Shown here: piece by piece, positions 22,038 to 33,870 of the stretch | Position numbering within the stretch: position 1 is the stretch's first letter | Layout of the letters: each line of letters opens with the position of its first letter | DNA from: Tridacna crocea | Taxonomy: Eukaryota > Mollusca > Bivalvia > Cardiida > Cardiidae | Length of the DNA stretch: 64,000 nt | Direction of reading: 5' to 3' | Assembly (NCBI GenBank): GCA_943736015.1 | Contig: OX031060.1 | Location: forward strand, 23,327,231 to 23,391,230 | Made by a program: the position numbers and the translations under genes | Notes under the pieces: model-generated | Database searches by the model: none | The model's input: the letters and a program-made list of their open reading frames with translations, nothing else | What the model was told of the DNA's origin: nothing

Positions 22038-23488
22038 TATATAGGATCTGACATGAGTTGGTTTTTGAGATGAAAGTTATTAAACGAGTCTACAAAAAAT
22101 GTTATTAAGCGAGCCTTTGGCGAGCTATTAACATACTTTTTTGTGGACAAATTTAATAATTGTTTTACCTTAAAACCAACAAGTGTCAGATACTTTTTAT
22201 CACATTACTAATTAACAAGAATTATAGTCTAAAACGTGTGAAACCAGAGGCATACATGTATCATGTGTAGTGAAATTTACATGAAACCTGTGCGCTTACT
22301 TTGACAGGTACATTGCGAACGAAAAATAGTTCTGAAGAAACTTTCATATATTGATTTTGTTTTGAGTCTACAAGTGATTAAATTAACAACTTTATCACGA
22401 CTAAGAATTTTGACCACAAATTTCAATTAGGAACCTTGGTCAGTAATGTTTAGAATGAAGCGTATAATTATATGGTATCGACCAAATACAGCACTATTTT
22501 CTTATCTCACACATGTGTGAGACAAGAAAATTCGTAATGGCTGTATAACATTAAAAACAAGGGGAATTAAAAACATGTGATAAAACTTTATATCGAATTT
22601 CATATTACAGCATTAGACATTATATATGTATGAGGAGGCCCATTGAACCTTACTGACAAAAACATACTCATAGAAGAACAGCATTCCTTTCGAACAGATT
22701 CAAAATAAGATGACAACATTCTATAAACTTTACTATATTTCATACATTTTTTTTTTTCACATACAACGTACTTTTCAAAATGAACCGAACTGCATGCAGG
22801 TACTGTTAATTTCAAAACTCTCCACAAACTCAGTCATAAATATCTTTTTACCATCGTCGTGTCATTGCAGCAGGTGTAAAACATGCTGATATGCCATGAT
22901 TTACTGTGCTGACACGTTCGAGCATGTTTCCTTTTTCGAAACAATATTATGTTCCTCTCGATTACCATAACAGTGAGCTAGTATATATATTTTTCACACT
23001 TATCACGTAAAGTTTGCCCCTGGTTTTCAATGTAAGCAGCCATTCTAAGCATACTTGTCTTACACACATGTGAGAGAAGAAAATAGTGCCGTAATTGGTC
23101 AACATTCGATGATTCTATGCCTCATTTCTAAAACATTGCTGACCAAGATTCCTGTGTGAAATCAAAAGTAAGAAATGATGACCATGATAAAGCTGCAAAT
23201 TTTAGTATCTTTAGACTTTAAGGAAAACTATTATAAGCAAGTTTCTTTGATTTTTGTTGTGTGATGTAACAACATGTCAAAGAAACAATTAGGTTTTATG
23301 TAAATTCCAATACACATGCACACAATTACATGCTTATATTTAAGCATCACGAGCTGTAAAACACTCTGAGGTAAAATTTTATTAAACTCGCCAACAATGT
23401 TATGAAGCTCTCTAGCTCGCTGGAAAATTAAAACATTTTAAGACTTATTTAATAAAATAATTATCTCAAACACCAACTTATGTCAGAC
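22038..23488. mobile_element. Family G foldback, 1.45 kb, copy 1
   Basis: GGATCTGACATGAGTTGG at the left and CCAACTTATGTCAGACC at the right bound two inverted arms of about 500 bp (22044-22575 and about 23000-23488). Each arm starts with its own hairpin (GAGTTGGTTTTTGAGAT ... ACCAAC.AGTGTCAG) and carries a palindrome like CTCACACATGTGTGAG near its inner end. The 430 bp centre is unpaired and non-coding. Single arms occur at 39408-40042 and 58060-58870. Confidence 0.8.
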
Positions 23489-26400
23489 CTCGCATATCTG
23501 TAATATCTGTAATATGCTGGTTGCCTTTTCTTTCCCTTTTTAAAAAAAAAAAAAAAAACATCATGTATCAGTATTTTTGTGAAAAATGTGGGAAAAATTG
23601 TCAGAGTTTTTCATTGCAGAAAGTTTACCAATATTGTTAATTTATACGTTACAACATTTCAAGTTGATTAATCCTTTTTACTTTTGACAAACATCAGGGT
23701 AATAAGAATAATCGTTTAGTTGAACAGTATTTGTTGCTGTAAGAACTTTTTTATTAAATGTGAAATTAAAGTCTTTTTTCTGTAATTTTGACAAGGACTG
23801 TCCGCATCGAAGAAATGCACCTTCGTATTTTGCTACGCAAGATATGACTTTCCTCTCATACTTTTAATCAACAAACATTTTACTATTAAAATAAAAATGT
23901 CCGTAGGAAAACAACTGTGGCACATAATTTTAATTCAATTGAAATTTAGTCCTATGATTTTAATTTTACAAGTTTTATTTACTCTCTCAGTACAGATACA
24001 TACACACTTGATACCCTTTGCGATTTTCTATTAGTAAATTTTGATAAAGTGTTTGTCTTTATCTCAATTTCGACTGTAAGGAAGCTTGGAGTTAAATGTC
24101 CCAAGCATCTTACAAGTAAAGCAGAGGTTATTCTATTCAGTCGCAGTTTAACTCAAATTAAAGTACTCGTACTCTGATATTTATCGTAACTTGGAGATTC
24201 TGTCTGCTGTTTAAAATAGAGTATTTATTTAGATATTTTTGAACGGTTTTCAAATTTACATGAACAAATTACCGATTATCTCAGAATGTGCATAATAACG
24301 CACAATCGTGAAACTGTTAATCTGTTTTGACATAATCAAAACTTGTTGTGCAGCAGACAAATAAAAATTGAATCTGCATTCACTTTCAATAGAACTCAGT
24401 AGATATTCACACATTATAAATCAGACGAATGCAGTCGAATCGGATTAATCAAAATTAATTTAATATTCTTTATTCGGACAAACCCAAATTATTTCTGTAG
24501 TTTAAAATCCTGATATGTTTCATTTTTGAACATCCTTTCATCTTTTTATTACTCAGATACAACACATGTCTAACACATAAACAACACTCGCTGAAGACTT
24601 TCTCTTCTATGGATCATGATTACAACTTCAAATATTGCTTGACTGTTTTCTGTGGATTCTGTTCCAAATGACATAAAGTCGTTAAATCCCTTTTCGTTTC
24701 AAATCCTATAATTTTTCATGTTTGAGAATCGAATTCATAAGAAATGTAAAATGTTAAACGAGTCAAAATTTTCTTGGCATGCAAGCGCATCTTTTTTTAA
24801 TTCTCTCTGAATGATTTATAAACATCATAATTTGAACACACGATATACGCGACCACGTTGGGGTTACAAACAAACTGTCATTTGATCTGAATCTTGTGCA
24901 CTTTGAATTTCTTTTTATATAGTCCAAAATATCATTCAGGTGCGATGTTGTTTAAATTTCTTTCATGTACAAAAGGCTAGTGGCGGCCAAAAGTAAACAT
25001 TGCTTGTGTGACTGTAAACTTTGATTTACATCATACTAGTTGAGGTATGGAAATTAATGTGCAGATGACAAATTGTCCGGTCGGTATAAGTTTTAGCTGC
25101 TGGCTGAAAATCAAAAACTTGGTAAAAACTTGTCGAGTCGTTCTGCCTTTTTTGTACTTTTTACCTGGATGGATAAGCAAATTCTAAATGTCAGAATATA
25201 AGACTTTAATCTCTAAAATGGGAGACTAATTGGTACTACTGAAAAGTAACTGAAGCTGTCTACATGGACTTGGGCACACATTGGAAGTACTTTAATGGGC
25301 AGATTTCGAAAGTTTTTTTATGCATGAAGGTCAAATTTCTGTGCATATGCAACTCTTTCAATTTGACTTTAATCAGAACAAAAACATTATATTTTCTTAC
25401 CCCTTTCCTGTTAATATGTTGGATTTGGTGTGATTAGAAATGACTCTTTTAATATGCACGGATAATATCTCTGTAAAAAGCGGTATATGCGTTCTTCAAG
25501 TGATATTTCAACGATAAACCATGAAAATGTCATTGCATACAAAGAAATCAAAATACATACTTGCGTTGTCAATGAAAGGGATCTGACATTTGGATTACAC
25601 TAGTATGTTGCCGTGAATACAAGTAGATATTTGAACCTAAAGCGATATCAGTCTGTATCAATACAGAACCTCGAACTGTGTCCTGATATTTCAACTGCAA
25701 GTTGACACACAGAAGAGAACTTTGTCAGGGACAATAAAAACTTGACCAAAAAAGATAATTGTAAGATATGCTAGTCTATTTTACCTACTATGAAAGTTTC
25801 TTTTTCTGAATCTAACCGACCACATTATATTTACTGGAGGGATTGGCCTATATTGGTAAACGATTCGTTTTGTGGTCTTTCTTTGTTTGCGGAGAGAGAG
25901 TGTATAAAGTGTGATCTATACATGTATATGTACTCTAAGCCACAGTCTAAGTGCTGATAAACGTGAAATAATTTCATTTTTACTCACTTATTCAATATTC
26001 CATGGTTGATTGTTTTAGTGTTTCAGTATCTCGTTCGGCACAAGTGACAGGTGTTGTAGCTTTTGCCAACAGTTTCAATCAAAATCTCACTGCATGGATC
26101 ACGGTGTTTAATTTACAATGTACGATATGTTCGAGATATTCGGACAAAACCAAACAAGAACAACAACTACAACAGCAAAATCCCGAAATATTGGGTTATT
26201 TGTGTCTGCTAAAGCAATTGAACTGAGTAAAAACGTTTTTATCAATTATTGTTGTATGCTTAAATAGTTTTTCTTATCTGAGCTTAAAGTAATACCATTA
26301 AAAACACACTGATTCACTAAGATGATAAATGTACAGGACATGTATATCAATTTCGAACACTAAATATATGTGTTTTTTTCTATTAATAATATTACCGAGG

Positions 26401-26586
26401 GAGCTGTTTGCGGGTTGCAAATAGCCTGTTTTACAAATAGCTTATGAGAATGGCTATAGGTAAAATAATTAAAAAAAACAACAACAGAAAGCTAAGATAC
26501 AAGTTATTTTCCAAATTTGGTGACTTTTTTCCAGGAGCCCCTTCATGGACTCTTTTCCAGTCAACTAGCTTTTAGACTTATCCAGA
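23489..26586. other. AT-rich unique sequence
   Basis: 3.1 kb without recognisable repeats. The 74-codon frame at 26002-26226 (+) has a glutamine-rich end and no family signature. A poly-A run of about 16 lies near 23543. Gene content is unproven. Confidence 0.5.
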
Positions 26587-26808
26587 TTAACCCTTTTCCA
26601 AACGACATATTTTGGACCCTTCCAAACCGCAAGAGTTTGCAGATAACAATTTGGAGGAAAATAGCAGAAAGTTCTCAAAAAGGGTAGAAAGCACTGTCGG
26701 AAAAGGAAAAATTGCTCGTTGGGAGCAATTTCTCCTTTTCCCGTATTGTTTTCAAAAGACTTTTACTGCAGACACTTAAAAACCAGGGCCTGTTTGGGAA
26801 TGGGTTAA
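26587..26808 (+). mobile_element. Family A2 TTAA-hairpin MITE
   Basis: TTAA at 26587 and 26805. Subfamily flanks TTTTGGACCCTTCCAAACCG and AGAAAGTTCTCAAAAAGG. The core AAATTGCTCG/GAGCAATTT reads AAAAATTGCTCGTTGGGAGC here, partly decayed. Confidence 0.85.
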
Positions 26809-27530
26809 AGTTTTTGTGCATGGCTTAAGCACACAGATACTGATAAATTTCTCTCAATTGCTTTACTGTGATGGTGATAATGTTTACATGTTAGGTTTTC
26901 TTAAGATCTTCCGGTGCATTTTTTTATAAGATGTCTTATTCTCCGAGCAGTCTTATCAAACAAGGTAGTCGCATTAATTTCATCATCATTCTTAAGATGA
27001 CATTTCTGGCAATAGGCATTTTTTTTCATGTCGCAATTTAGTGTCTTTTAAGCTAATAACATCGTAATCGAAGATTAGTAGGGAATGTATTGTTATCATC
27101 ATTGCGGTCGGCCATGCAGCTGGTCCGAGTGTTTGTTAGTCCGTATTCTGACGTCGAAAATTATGATTTTAGTCAATGATTACACAAAAATGTTAGTTTA
27201 CTAGATTGCATTTTAAGCTAGTGATCTCGGCCCATAATTGTTTCCGCCCTGGTTTGACTTAAGAAGTTCTTCAGTTCTAGGTGGAGCTATTTTAAAGGCA
27301 CCTTCCAAGATACTTTAGACATGCTTCACTTTACTGCACTGTTTTGTTTTGCCAAAAAATGGCACAAATTTACACTAAAAAATATTCAATAAATGCTAAA
27401 GAACAATTTAATAATATGATGAATCTTTGCTCGAGTTTTCTTTGTTCGACTTAGTATACTTAAACAGATAAGATGTTTATTGGTTGTCGGGCCATTGATC
27501 TCGAAAATGGTAATAAACGTTTAACTCTTT
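26809..27530. other. Unassigned spacer
   Basis: No gene or repeat recognised; AT-rich. Confidence 0.5.
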
Positions 27531-27738
27531 ACTAAACAACACTTTACTCTCGCCAAACTTGAAGCATTTGCTAACGAAAAATTAAATATGGTTCAAATGT
27601 AGATATTTCTTGGAACAAAGGGATGGAAAACAATGTGAGATACAGAGAAAATGCTGGTTACCATCATCATTTTCTCTTTTTCCCTCATTAAAAAATGCAT
27701 ATTCCTTACGGTCGTTGATTTTGTGGTAAACGGTTGAC
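27531..27738 (+). mobile_element. Family A MITE, decayed
   Basis: TTAACTCTTTACTAAACAAC start and GTGGTAAACGGTTGA end. The palindrome loop is altered (GGTTACCATCATC), and flank similarity is low, so this is an older copy. Confidence 0.75.
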
Positions 27739-27739
27739 A

Positions 27740-27945
27740 AAAAATCCCATTTTCAAATCGCCTAACTGATAATCCCATATGCATTACCGTAGATGTTATC
27801 AACACAATCTTACGAACAAAGAAACAAATGACTAAATGCATGGCAGAAATAAGGATCGGACCGGGATTCGAACTCCGAACTCCCGGACGCAAAGCCAATA
27901 CCCTAACCACTGAGCCAAAGAGATATCTCTCTGACGCAGTAGCCA
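27740..27945 (-). mobile_element. tRNA-derived SINE
   Basis: On the minus strand, an A-box-like TGGCTCAGTGGTTAGGG lies at about 27905-27921. A B-box-like GTTCGAATCCC follows at about 27863-27873. The spacing is that of a tRNA head, but the acceptor arms do not pair as a functional tRNA. An unrelated body of about 120 bp follows, up to the family A copy. Confidence 0.72.
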
Positions 27946-28119
27946 GGTATTGTATTTAAATCGGGAGTATGCCATGCAGGAAGGAGTGGTCTCCCGTAAC
28001 AACAAGGACTCGACTCGCAACAGAAAAACTGGATTTGTTCAGACTACGGCTTGCTAAAAAGGCACTCAAGGCGAGATTGCGACCAAATTGACAACTTGAC
28101 GATTCTAGTAGTATTTCAT

Positions 28120-28456
28120 TTAACTCATTACCAAACGACAAAATTTCAGCTTTGTCCAAATTGAAAACATTTCCAGACGACAAAATAAAAGTTTTCAGTT
28201 ACTAACACCGATTACTAATACCAAATTGTAAGGTGCATTGAGGAATGGCCACGACCCTCATGCACCGTTTTGACGTGGACAATAAAGTTTAAAGAAAAAA
28301 GAAAGTGACTAATAATAAGAAATTTGTTTTGTGAAGGGTAGAAAACATTGTGAGAAAACGAGAAAATGCTGATTATCAGCATTTTCTCCTTTTCCCTCAA
28401 TGTTTACTAAAGGCTTCTTTTTCACGGGCGTCAAAAGTAGGGGTTGTGTGGTACTG
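28120..28456 (+). mobile_element. Family A MITE carrying a retroelement tail
   Basis: TTAACTCATTACCAAACGAC start; the right end is decayed (GTGTGGTACTGAA). The core is GGAGAAAATGCTG/CAGCATTTTCTCC type with GATTATC loop. About 105 bp of foreign DNA sits between AAATAAAAG and AAAGTGACT. Confidence 0.8.
28196..28302 (+). mobile_element. Short retroelement 3' end inside a family A copy
   Basis: The insert ends GACAATAAAGTTTAAAGA followed by an A-rich tail, which resembles a polyadenylated LINE or SINE end. It also has a small stem, GGTGCAT/ATGCACC. AAAG repeats at the junctions may be the target duplication. Confidence 0.45.
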
Positions 28457-28778
28457 AAATAAAAAAAGTCAGAAGTTTTCAAAGCGCGATTTCGATGTAT
28501 TGCATTGATACGAGGGAAGGGTTTGGATTATTTTTGAACACACATAGGAAGTGACAAATCCGATTGTGAACTAGTAAGGGGCAATGAGTTTTGCTTTAGG
28601 AATCTTCAGTTGAAACCGCGATCTTTTCAATAATGCGTACCAAAAATTCGTCATGGTGTTAAACAATGTTTTCACTTGGCGCAACCATATCATTTTATGA
28701 TGACAATGAAAGATGCCAGTAAGACAGTAACAAGAAAGATAACAAGAAGAAATGAGACATGATATAGCAAATAGGGGC
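28457..28778. other. Unassigned spacer
   Basis: No gene or repeat recognised. Confidence 0.5.
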
Positions 28779-28987
28779 TTAAGTCTTTACCAAACGACAA
28801 AATTTTAAACTTGTCCAAATTGAAAGCATTTGCAGACGACAAAAAAAAGTGACTGAAAAATTGAAACTTGAATTTGGAAGGGTAGAAAACATTTTGGTTA
28901 CCAGCATTTTCTCCTTTTCCCAAAATGTTTTCTGGAGGCTTTTTCCTCATGACCCTCAAAACCAGGGATTGTTAGGTGAAGGGTTAA
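28779..28987 (+). mobile_element. Family A MITE, one palindrome arm short
   Basis: TTAA at 28779 and 28984. The left palindrome arm is cut to GAAAACATTTTGG while the right arm is full, so the hairpin core can no longer form completely. Confidence 0.85.
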
Positions 28988-29048
28988 TTCCTCTCCGCGA
29001 TCCAAGCAAGGCATCAGCTAATCATGGATCTATGAAATTTATTTTTTC

Positions 29049-29374
29049 TTAAGGTAAGACCTGTGTAATGGAAAACAGCTATTTCCACCGATTCAGTTTT
29101 TTTTTTCTATTTTTTCCTTCTTTGAATTATCATTTATGAATCTAAAACCACTATATTCTCAATTAAAAAAGAGATAATAATTACCTCCCTTTTCAGAAAA
29201 CTAACAAAAGTATCAAAAAATGATTTCAAGACAGACATAAACGGAATTTCTGATCCGTTAGAAATGTGCAAAAAATATTATTTCTGCACAAATCCTTATT
29301 TATCCTTATTTATCAACCAATTCGAATTTTTGCCCCATGTTCACCGGAAGTGCATTACACAGGTCTTACCTTAA
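29049..29374 (+). mobile_element. Family F TTAA element, copy 2
   Basis: TTAA flanks GGTAAGACCTGTGTAAT at the left and ATTACACAGGTCTTACC at the right: 17 bp perfect TIRs. Inner landmarks are shared with the copies at 15844 and 50987. The best-preserved F ends in the window. Confidence 0.85.
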
Positions 29375-29440
29375 AACTGATTGAATTATGAGGTACGTTC
29401 TTTATTTGACAATGAACAGAAAATAGAAAATTTACCATAA

Positions 29441-29550
29441 GAAAAAAGTTTCGGCACGGGTCAGCATGTGCGGGCTACGCAGGCTGACCTGAGAAGAAAG
29501 TTTTTTTTCTTTTCAGATGCATTTAGCCCCCTTTTCACAGAGCATGGCTG
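29441..29550 (+). mobile_element. Family D partial copy
   Basis: Hairpin GTCAGCATGTGCGG...GCAGGCTGACC, then AAGTTTTTT, then the family end TTTAGCCCCCTTTTCACAG. The left end is missing. Confidence 0.7.
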
Positions 29551-29604
29551 AAATATTTCCTGCTGAACGAAAAAGGGAATAAGAAAAAATCGTTTCTTAT
29601 GCCT

Positions 29605-29833
29605 TTAACCTTTTCCCAAACAATCCATAGTTTTTACGGGTCAGGAATAGAAGCCTTTTGAAAACATTGTGGGAAAAGGAGAAAATGCTGGTCACCAGCA
29701 TTTTCTCCTTTTCCCACAATTTTTTCTACCCTATCATATAGAAAAATCATCCTTTTAGCAACTATTAATTTGTCATCTGAAAAATACTTTTAATTTGGTA
29801 TGGTCCAAAATTTGCCGTTTTGGAAAGGGTTAA
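29605..29833 (-). mobile_element. Family A TTAA-hairpin MITE
   Basis: TTAA at 29605 and 29830. The core GGAGAAAATGCTGG/CCAGCATTTTCTCC is fully paired. Close relative of 18858-19090: both have TTTTTACGGGTCAGGAATAG. Confidence 0.88.
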
Positions 29834-30409
29834 AGAATGGATGATGGAAATTTATGGCAAAAAGTGACGTTAAAGTTTTTGTAAAAATAATTTGTAATCT
29901 AGACTTTTCTCTTACAAAATTAAATCCGAAACGAATACACATGCTTTTGAAGTGTGCATGATGGAAAGGTGTTTGCAGATATTTTGTATTCTCCTAGACT
30001 TTTCGCTGACAATGTTAAACCCGAAAAGAACGATTGATCAGAGTAAGTACTTGAAATTTTGCGTAATGGCTTCTTTGGTCTTTTTATGTTTAAATGTCTA
30101 TTTATGTTGACGATAACGTCAGAGACCGAAAGTAGAATCTCATAACGTCTTATTTATATAAAACTGACTGAAGAAATGCAATTTTACTCAGTTGATTACA
30201 TTTGAACAGAAAACATTATATAAGATTCTAGTTGAATCACTACAATTATTGGACATCAGCAAAGGCATATTATGACAGTTATTGTCACTTATGTTTAGCC
30301 ATTCCTGGCAGCATAATTTCAACCAGAGACAGGCTGATATCTGTAAATGCTTAAAGAATTGGAAAATGTTGTTTTTTTATTTGGTATTTAAACTGAAAAG
30401 AATTTCATG
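29834..30409. other. Unassigned spacer
   Basis: AT-rich. No feature recognised. Confidence 0.5.
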
Positions 30410-31160
30410 AGTAATGAAGAAATTGGTTAGGCATGTTACATGTGATTATATTGAAAAGTATTTATTTACAGTCACTACATGATGTTAAATGTGGTAAGAA
30501 AAAATGGGTTTTTAACGTTAAAAGTTTTTAGACATTTATAGTTTTTCGGATGTTTTTAATAATCCCGCTTCTTATAACCCAGTACTTATTTTGAGCCTTC
30601 TGAAGGAGAAAATGGTAGATTGCTTCAAACAAGAATGGTTTTCACATATCAGGGACAGTAGCTCTTTAATACTGTGCAAAAATATAAAATCTTCTCTTTG
30701 TTTCGAAGAGTATTTAAACATTTTGCCTATTTCACTTCACTCCCACCTTTGTCGACTTAGAATCTCAGCACACTCTCTTCGGATTCAAACAGGCAGACTT
30801 TTTAGTAACAGAACACCGCGAAATGAAAGAGTGTGTTTATTGTGCAATATGAACGATGTAGAGGACGAATTTCACTTTATGTTTATATGTCCAAAGTGTA
30901 GTACTTTACGCAGGCAGTACATAGATGGTTTCTATTCTAAAAGTCCAAGTATGTACGAGTATAAGTTGGTTGAACTTTTAACCAAACAAGAAAAAAGAAC
31001 AATTTCAAATGTAGCACAATATATCGAATCTGCATTATAAATGCGATTTCATTTTCTGGACAACTAATGGTCAATGCTTTATTACATAAATATGCAATAT
31101 TTGACTATGTACACTTGTACTTGTCCAATAAAATATATGTTCTGTTCTGTTCTGTGAAGT
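30410..31160 (+). mobile_element. 5'-truncated non-LTR retrotransposon (LINE)
   Basis: A LINE coding remnant is followed by about 100 bp of 3' UTR and a TGTTC-repeat tail after CAATAAAATATATG, typical of LINEs that end in short tandem repeats. The 5' limit is uncertain. Similar C-terminal domains are widespread in mollusc LINEs; clade assignment is not possible from this piece. Confidence 0.85.
30537..31040 (+). pseudogene. LINE ORF2 C-terminal end, disrupted
   Basis: The open part reads about 165 codons. It includes ISAHSLRIQTGR and NRTPRNERVCLLC, then a VEDEFHFMFICPKC stretch; together they form the Cys/His cluster placed downstream of reverse transcriptase in many LINEs. Upstream, GKKKWVFNVKS lies in another frame, so a frameshift near 30530 precedes the open part. 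The endonuclease and reverse transcriptase are absent. Dead 5'-truncated copy. Confidence 0.8.
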
Positions 31161-31481
31161 TTGGCTACCATTACATTTAGGCAAAGAAATCACAATAGAT
31201 AATGCAAACTACGGTGGTTTTATTGCTCGAATTGAACTTCCTTGAACAAGTTTAGCCATATTTCCTCCTTAAGGTATTCTGTTCGAGATATTTCCATAAA
31301 ATTCAACTCGGGATTTTGTTGTAAGACAAAAAAAAAAAATGGTTAAAAACACCACCTTTGTAAATTCAAAACCAGTTTTTCACTTGCGCCTAATAGCTGT
31401 AATTTCCTTTACTCTTAAAAAAATGTTTATTGACTTTTCCTTATTGAAATCACTTTTAGGAGACTATTTCAAATTTTAATG
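31161..31481. other. Unassigned spacer
   Basis: A-rich run at 31327-31340; no other feature. Confidence 0.5.
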
Positions 31482-31628
31482 AAATGACTGAAATTGTCTT
31501 TGAAAAGTTGGAAGATACTGTCGGAAAAATTACTGGTTACAAGCTTTTCTTCATTGTCCACAACGCTATCAAAACTTTTCTATTGTAGTGTCATTAGAAA
31601 TCGTGATTGTTTGGTAAAGGCCTAATCA
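31482..31628 (+). mobile_element. Family A MITE, heavily decayed
   Basis: GATACTGTCGGAAAA, ACTGGTTAC and GATTGTTTGGTAAAGG are recognisable. The palindrome is mostly lost and there is no clean left end. Confidence 0.6.
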
Positions 31629-31760
31629 CCAAATTTGGCAAATATTGCAGAAAGATTTGATTGAATTATATGTATTTTTTTAAGTGGAATGGAAATCTGT
31701 ATCTATCTCTGAAAAAGTCGAGTGACATCCGCTACCTATCACCAGTTTTGACGTATAACT

Positions 31761-31990
31761 TTAATTCTTTACCAAATGACAAAATGTTGAACTTTGCAAT
31801 TGAAGGCTTTTGCAGAGGACAAAAAAGAGATATGACTCAAAAACTGAAATTTGATTTTGGAACGATAGAAAAACGTTGTGGGAAAAGGAGAAAATACTGG
31901 TTACCAGCATTTTCTCCTTTTCCTACAACGTTTTCAAAAGTTTTCTTTCTTGTGGTCGTTAAAAGTAGGGATTGTGTGGTAAAGAGTTAA
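31761..31990 (+). mobile_element. Family A MITE with mirrored change
   Basis: TTAA at 31761 and 31987. The outer palindrome reads AACGTTGT on the left and ACAACGTT on the right, where the family has AACATTGT/ACAATGTT: the same change on both arms. Confidence 0.87.
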
Positions 31991-32252
31991 GACACATATG
32001 TCGCGATCAGTTTTAGTCACTCTATCTAAATTTCTGTGTGTGTTTTGTCACATTGTAAGCGCCAAGAAATTGGATATAGGGTATTTCTCTTGTCAAACGA
32101 TATTTCATTTTAAATGTATGACATGACACAAGGTTCCTTTGCCTATGTTTAATTCTTATCCTGCTGTTTAGGAGAAATAAAACTTTTAAGCCAATCATAA
32201 ACTCCCAAATTTTGCCATATCTAATGTATTTTTTAGGGGGAAAATAGACCCC

Positions 32253-32317
32253 CGGACAATGTAGATCAAAGGTCAGACTGCACGTTCTGTGCAGTCTGAT
32301 CTTGATCTATATTGTCC
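32253..32317. repeat. Family E hairpin
   Basis: GGACAATGTAGATCAA...GTCAGACTGCAC pairs with GTGCAGTCTGA...TTGATCTATATTGTCC. Best-preserved member of family E here. Confidence 0.8.
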
Positions 32318-32369
32318 GCAAAAAGGTTAGAGAGTAGCGCTTAGCAGCCTATGGCTTAGGAAATAATCC

Positions 32370-32596
32370 TTCCTCTTATCAACCCCTTGGTTCCTGACAC
32401 TGATGAACGTGCATGGTATTTTGAAAACACTGTGCGGAAAAGAGAAAGTGCTGTGACCAGCATTTTCTCTTTTCCCCGCATTGTTTTCTACCTTTTCAAG
32501 AACGAGGTCCATCATTTGAACGCTGATCATTTTGTCTTTTGCCAGTGCTGTCGAATCTGGATGCGTATAAACTATTGTCGTGTGATAAAGAGTTGG
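32370..32596 (-). mobile_element. Family A MITE, decayed
   Basis: TTTTGAAAACACTGTGCGG...CCCCGCATTGTTTTCTACC surrounds a shortened core GAGAAAGTGCTG/CCAGCATTTTCTC. Right end GTGATAAAGAGTTG. No intact TTAA. Confidence 0.75.
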
Positions 32597-32921
32597 GGGA
32601 AAGATTAGCTTTACCGTTTCTATGAAAACTCAACGGGGCGGAAAGTCATGACGATTGTATGTCTCCAATTTCAGGGTTCTTTTTCATCGTTTTTCTGGTG
32701 AGACGACGCAGGGTATACACAAATTTGCGTGTTTTATCAGAACTCACTGACTTAAGTAATCATTTTTACCACAAAAAGTGTTGGGAAGGTTTCATAGCCA
32801 ATTAATTGAAAATCCACATACAAGATCGAATATGCACCGCATTAGCCTCATGATAAACGTACTTTTTCCAAGTTTGCTTTTTTTTTTTAAATCATTTTTT
32901 TCTTTTATTTTAAATGATAAA

Positions 32922-33052
32922 ATGAATGAAAAATAGATAAATAAATAAATAAATAAATAAATAGACGGATTTATAAATAAATTAATTGATGAATAGATAA
33001 ATAGATGAATAAATATGTGAATAAATATGTGAATAAATAAATAAATAAAGAA
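32922..33052. repeat. (AAAT)n-type simple repeat
   Basis: Long runs of AAATAAATAAAT with ATAGATGA and GTGAATAAATAT variants. A shorter (AAAT)n lies at 33333-33352. Confidence 0.9.
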
Positions 33053-33577
33053 AAGAGAACAGTTCCAAGAAAAGTCTGTACATCCTTTTGGACAAAATTT
33101 CTTTCATTATGGACACAAATTATATTGTGACAAAGTAATCCCTACATAGACCATTTACTTTCTCAACTCGGACAAGGCCACAATAGGCATATTAGATTCG
33201 CCTAAATTGGAAGAATTTTGAAAACTATTGCGACTGATTGAATAGTGCCAAATCGAAGGAATTCGTCTCCGCTGGTTACCAGCAGTTTTTTTTTTTTTTT
33301 TTTTTATATATATTTTCATTTTTCTTATATTAAATGAATAAATAAATAAATAACAGAGAACGGTTTCAAGGAGAGTCTATACATGCTTTCGGACAAAATT
33401 TCTTTTATTATGGACACAAATTATACTGTGACAAAGTAACCCATCATAGACCATTTAATTTCTGAACAGACTACAATAGGCATATTATATTTGTCTAAAT
33501 TGGAAGAATTCGCAGACCATTGACGAATTTAATCTTGCTACATCGAAGGAATTCGTCTCCGCTGGTTACCAGCATTT
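33052..33577 (+). repeat. Direct duplication of a 230 bp block
   Basis: 33052-33284 and 33353-33577 are parallel copies: both hold GGACAAAATTTCTTT, ATGGACACAAATTAT and GAAGGAATTCGTCTCCGCTGG, and each follows an (AAAT)n tract. Each block ends in a family A relic (GGTTACCAGCA). The copies differ by many substitutions and indels, so the duplication is old. Confidence 0.8.
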
Positions 33578-33870
33578 TTCTTATATTCCCTATTTACCAA
33601 CAATGTTCAAAGGTCGTCAAAAGTCGGATTTTTTGGGTAAAGAGTTGGAAATTCTCAACCCTGTGCTAAGGCAAATATTAACAGAACAACTTTTCAGACG
33701 TTTAATTATGGCTCTAGACAAAAATTGATCGCTGGACACTTACTTGAATGTGTAGCAATTCTTACATATCGTAGAACACTTATTGCAATGTATCAAAGAT
33801 TATTTGAACAAAAGAACTCTAAATTTCCTTTCCCCTATTTTATCCTTACTTTAGAAATTTGTAAGTAATT
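33578..33870. other. Family A right-end relic and spacer
   Basis: GTCAAAAGTCGG...TTGGGTAAAGAGTTGG up to 33647 is a decayed family A end. The rest is unassigned. Confidence 0.5.

Noticed and set aside
26002-26226. 74-codon frame as an exon
   Set aside because: Composition is biased by CAA repeats and there is no acceptor or donor context that convinces.
27850-27925. Functional tRNA gene
   Set aside because: A and B boxes are present but acceptor stem pairing fails and a SINE body follows.
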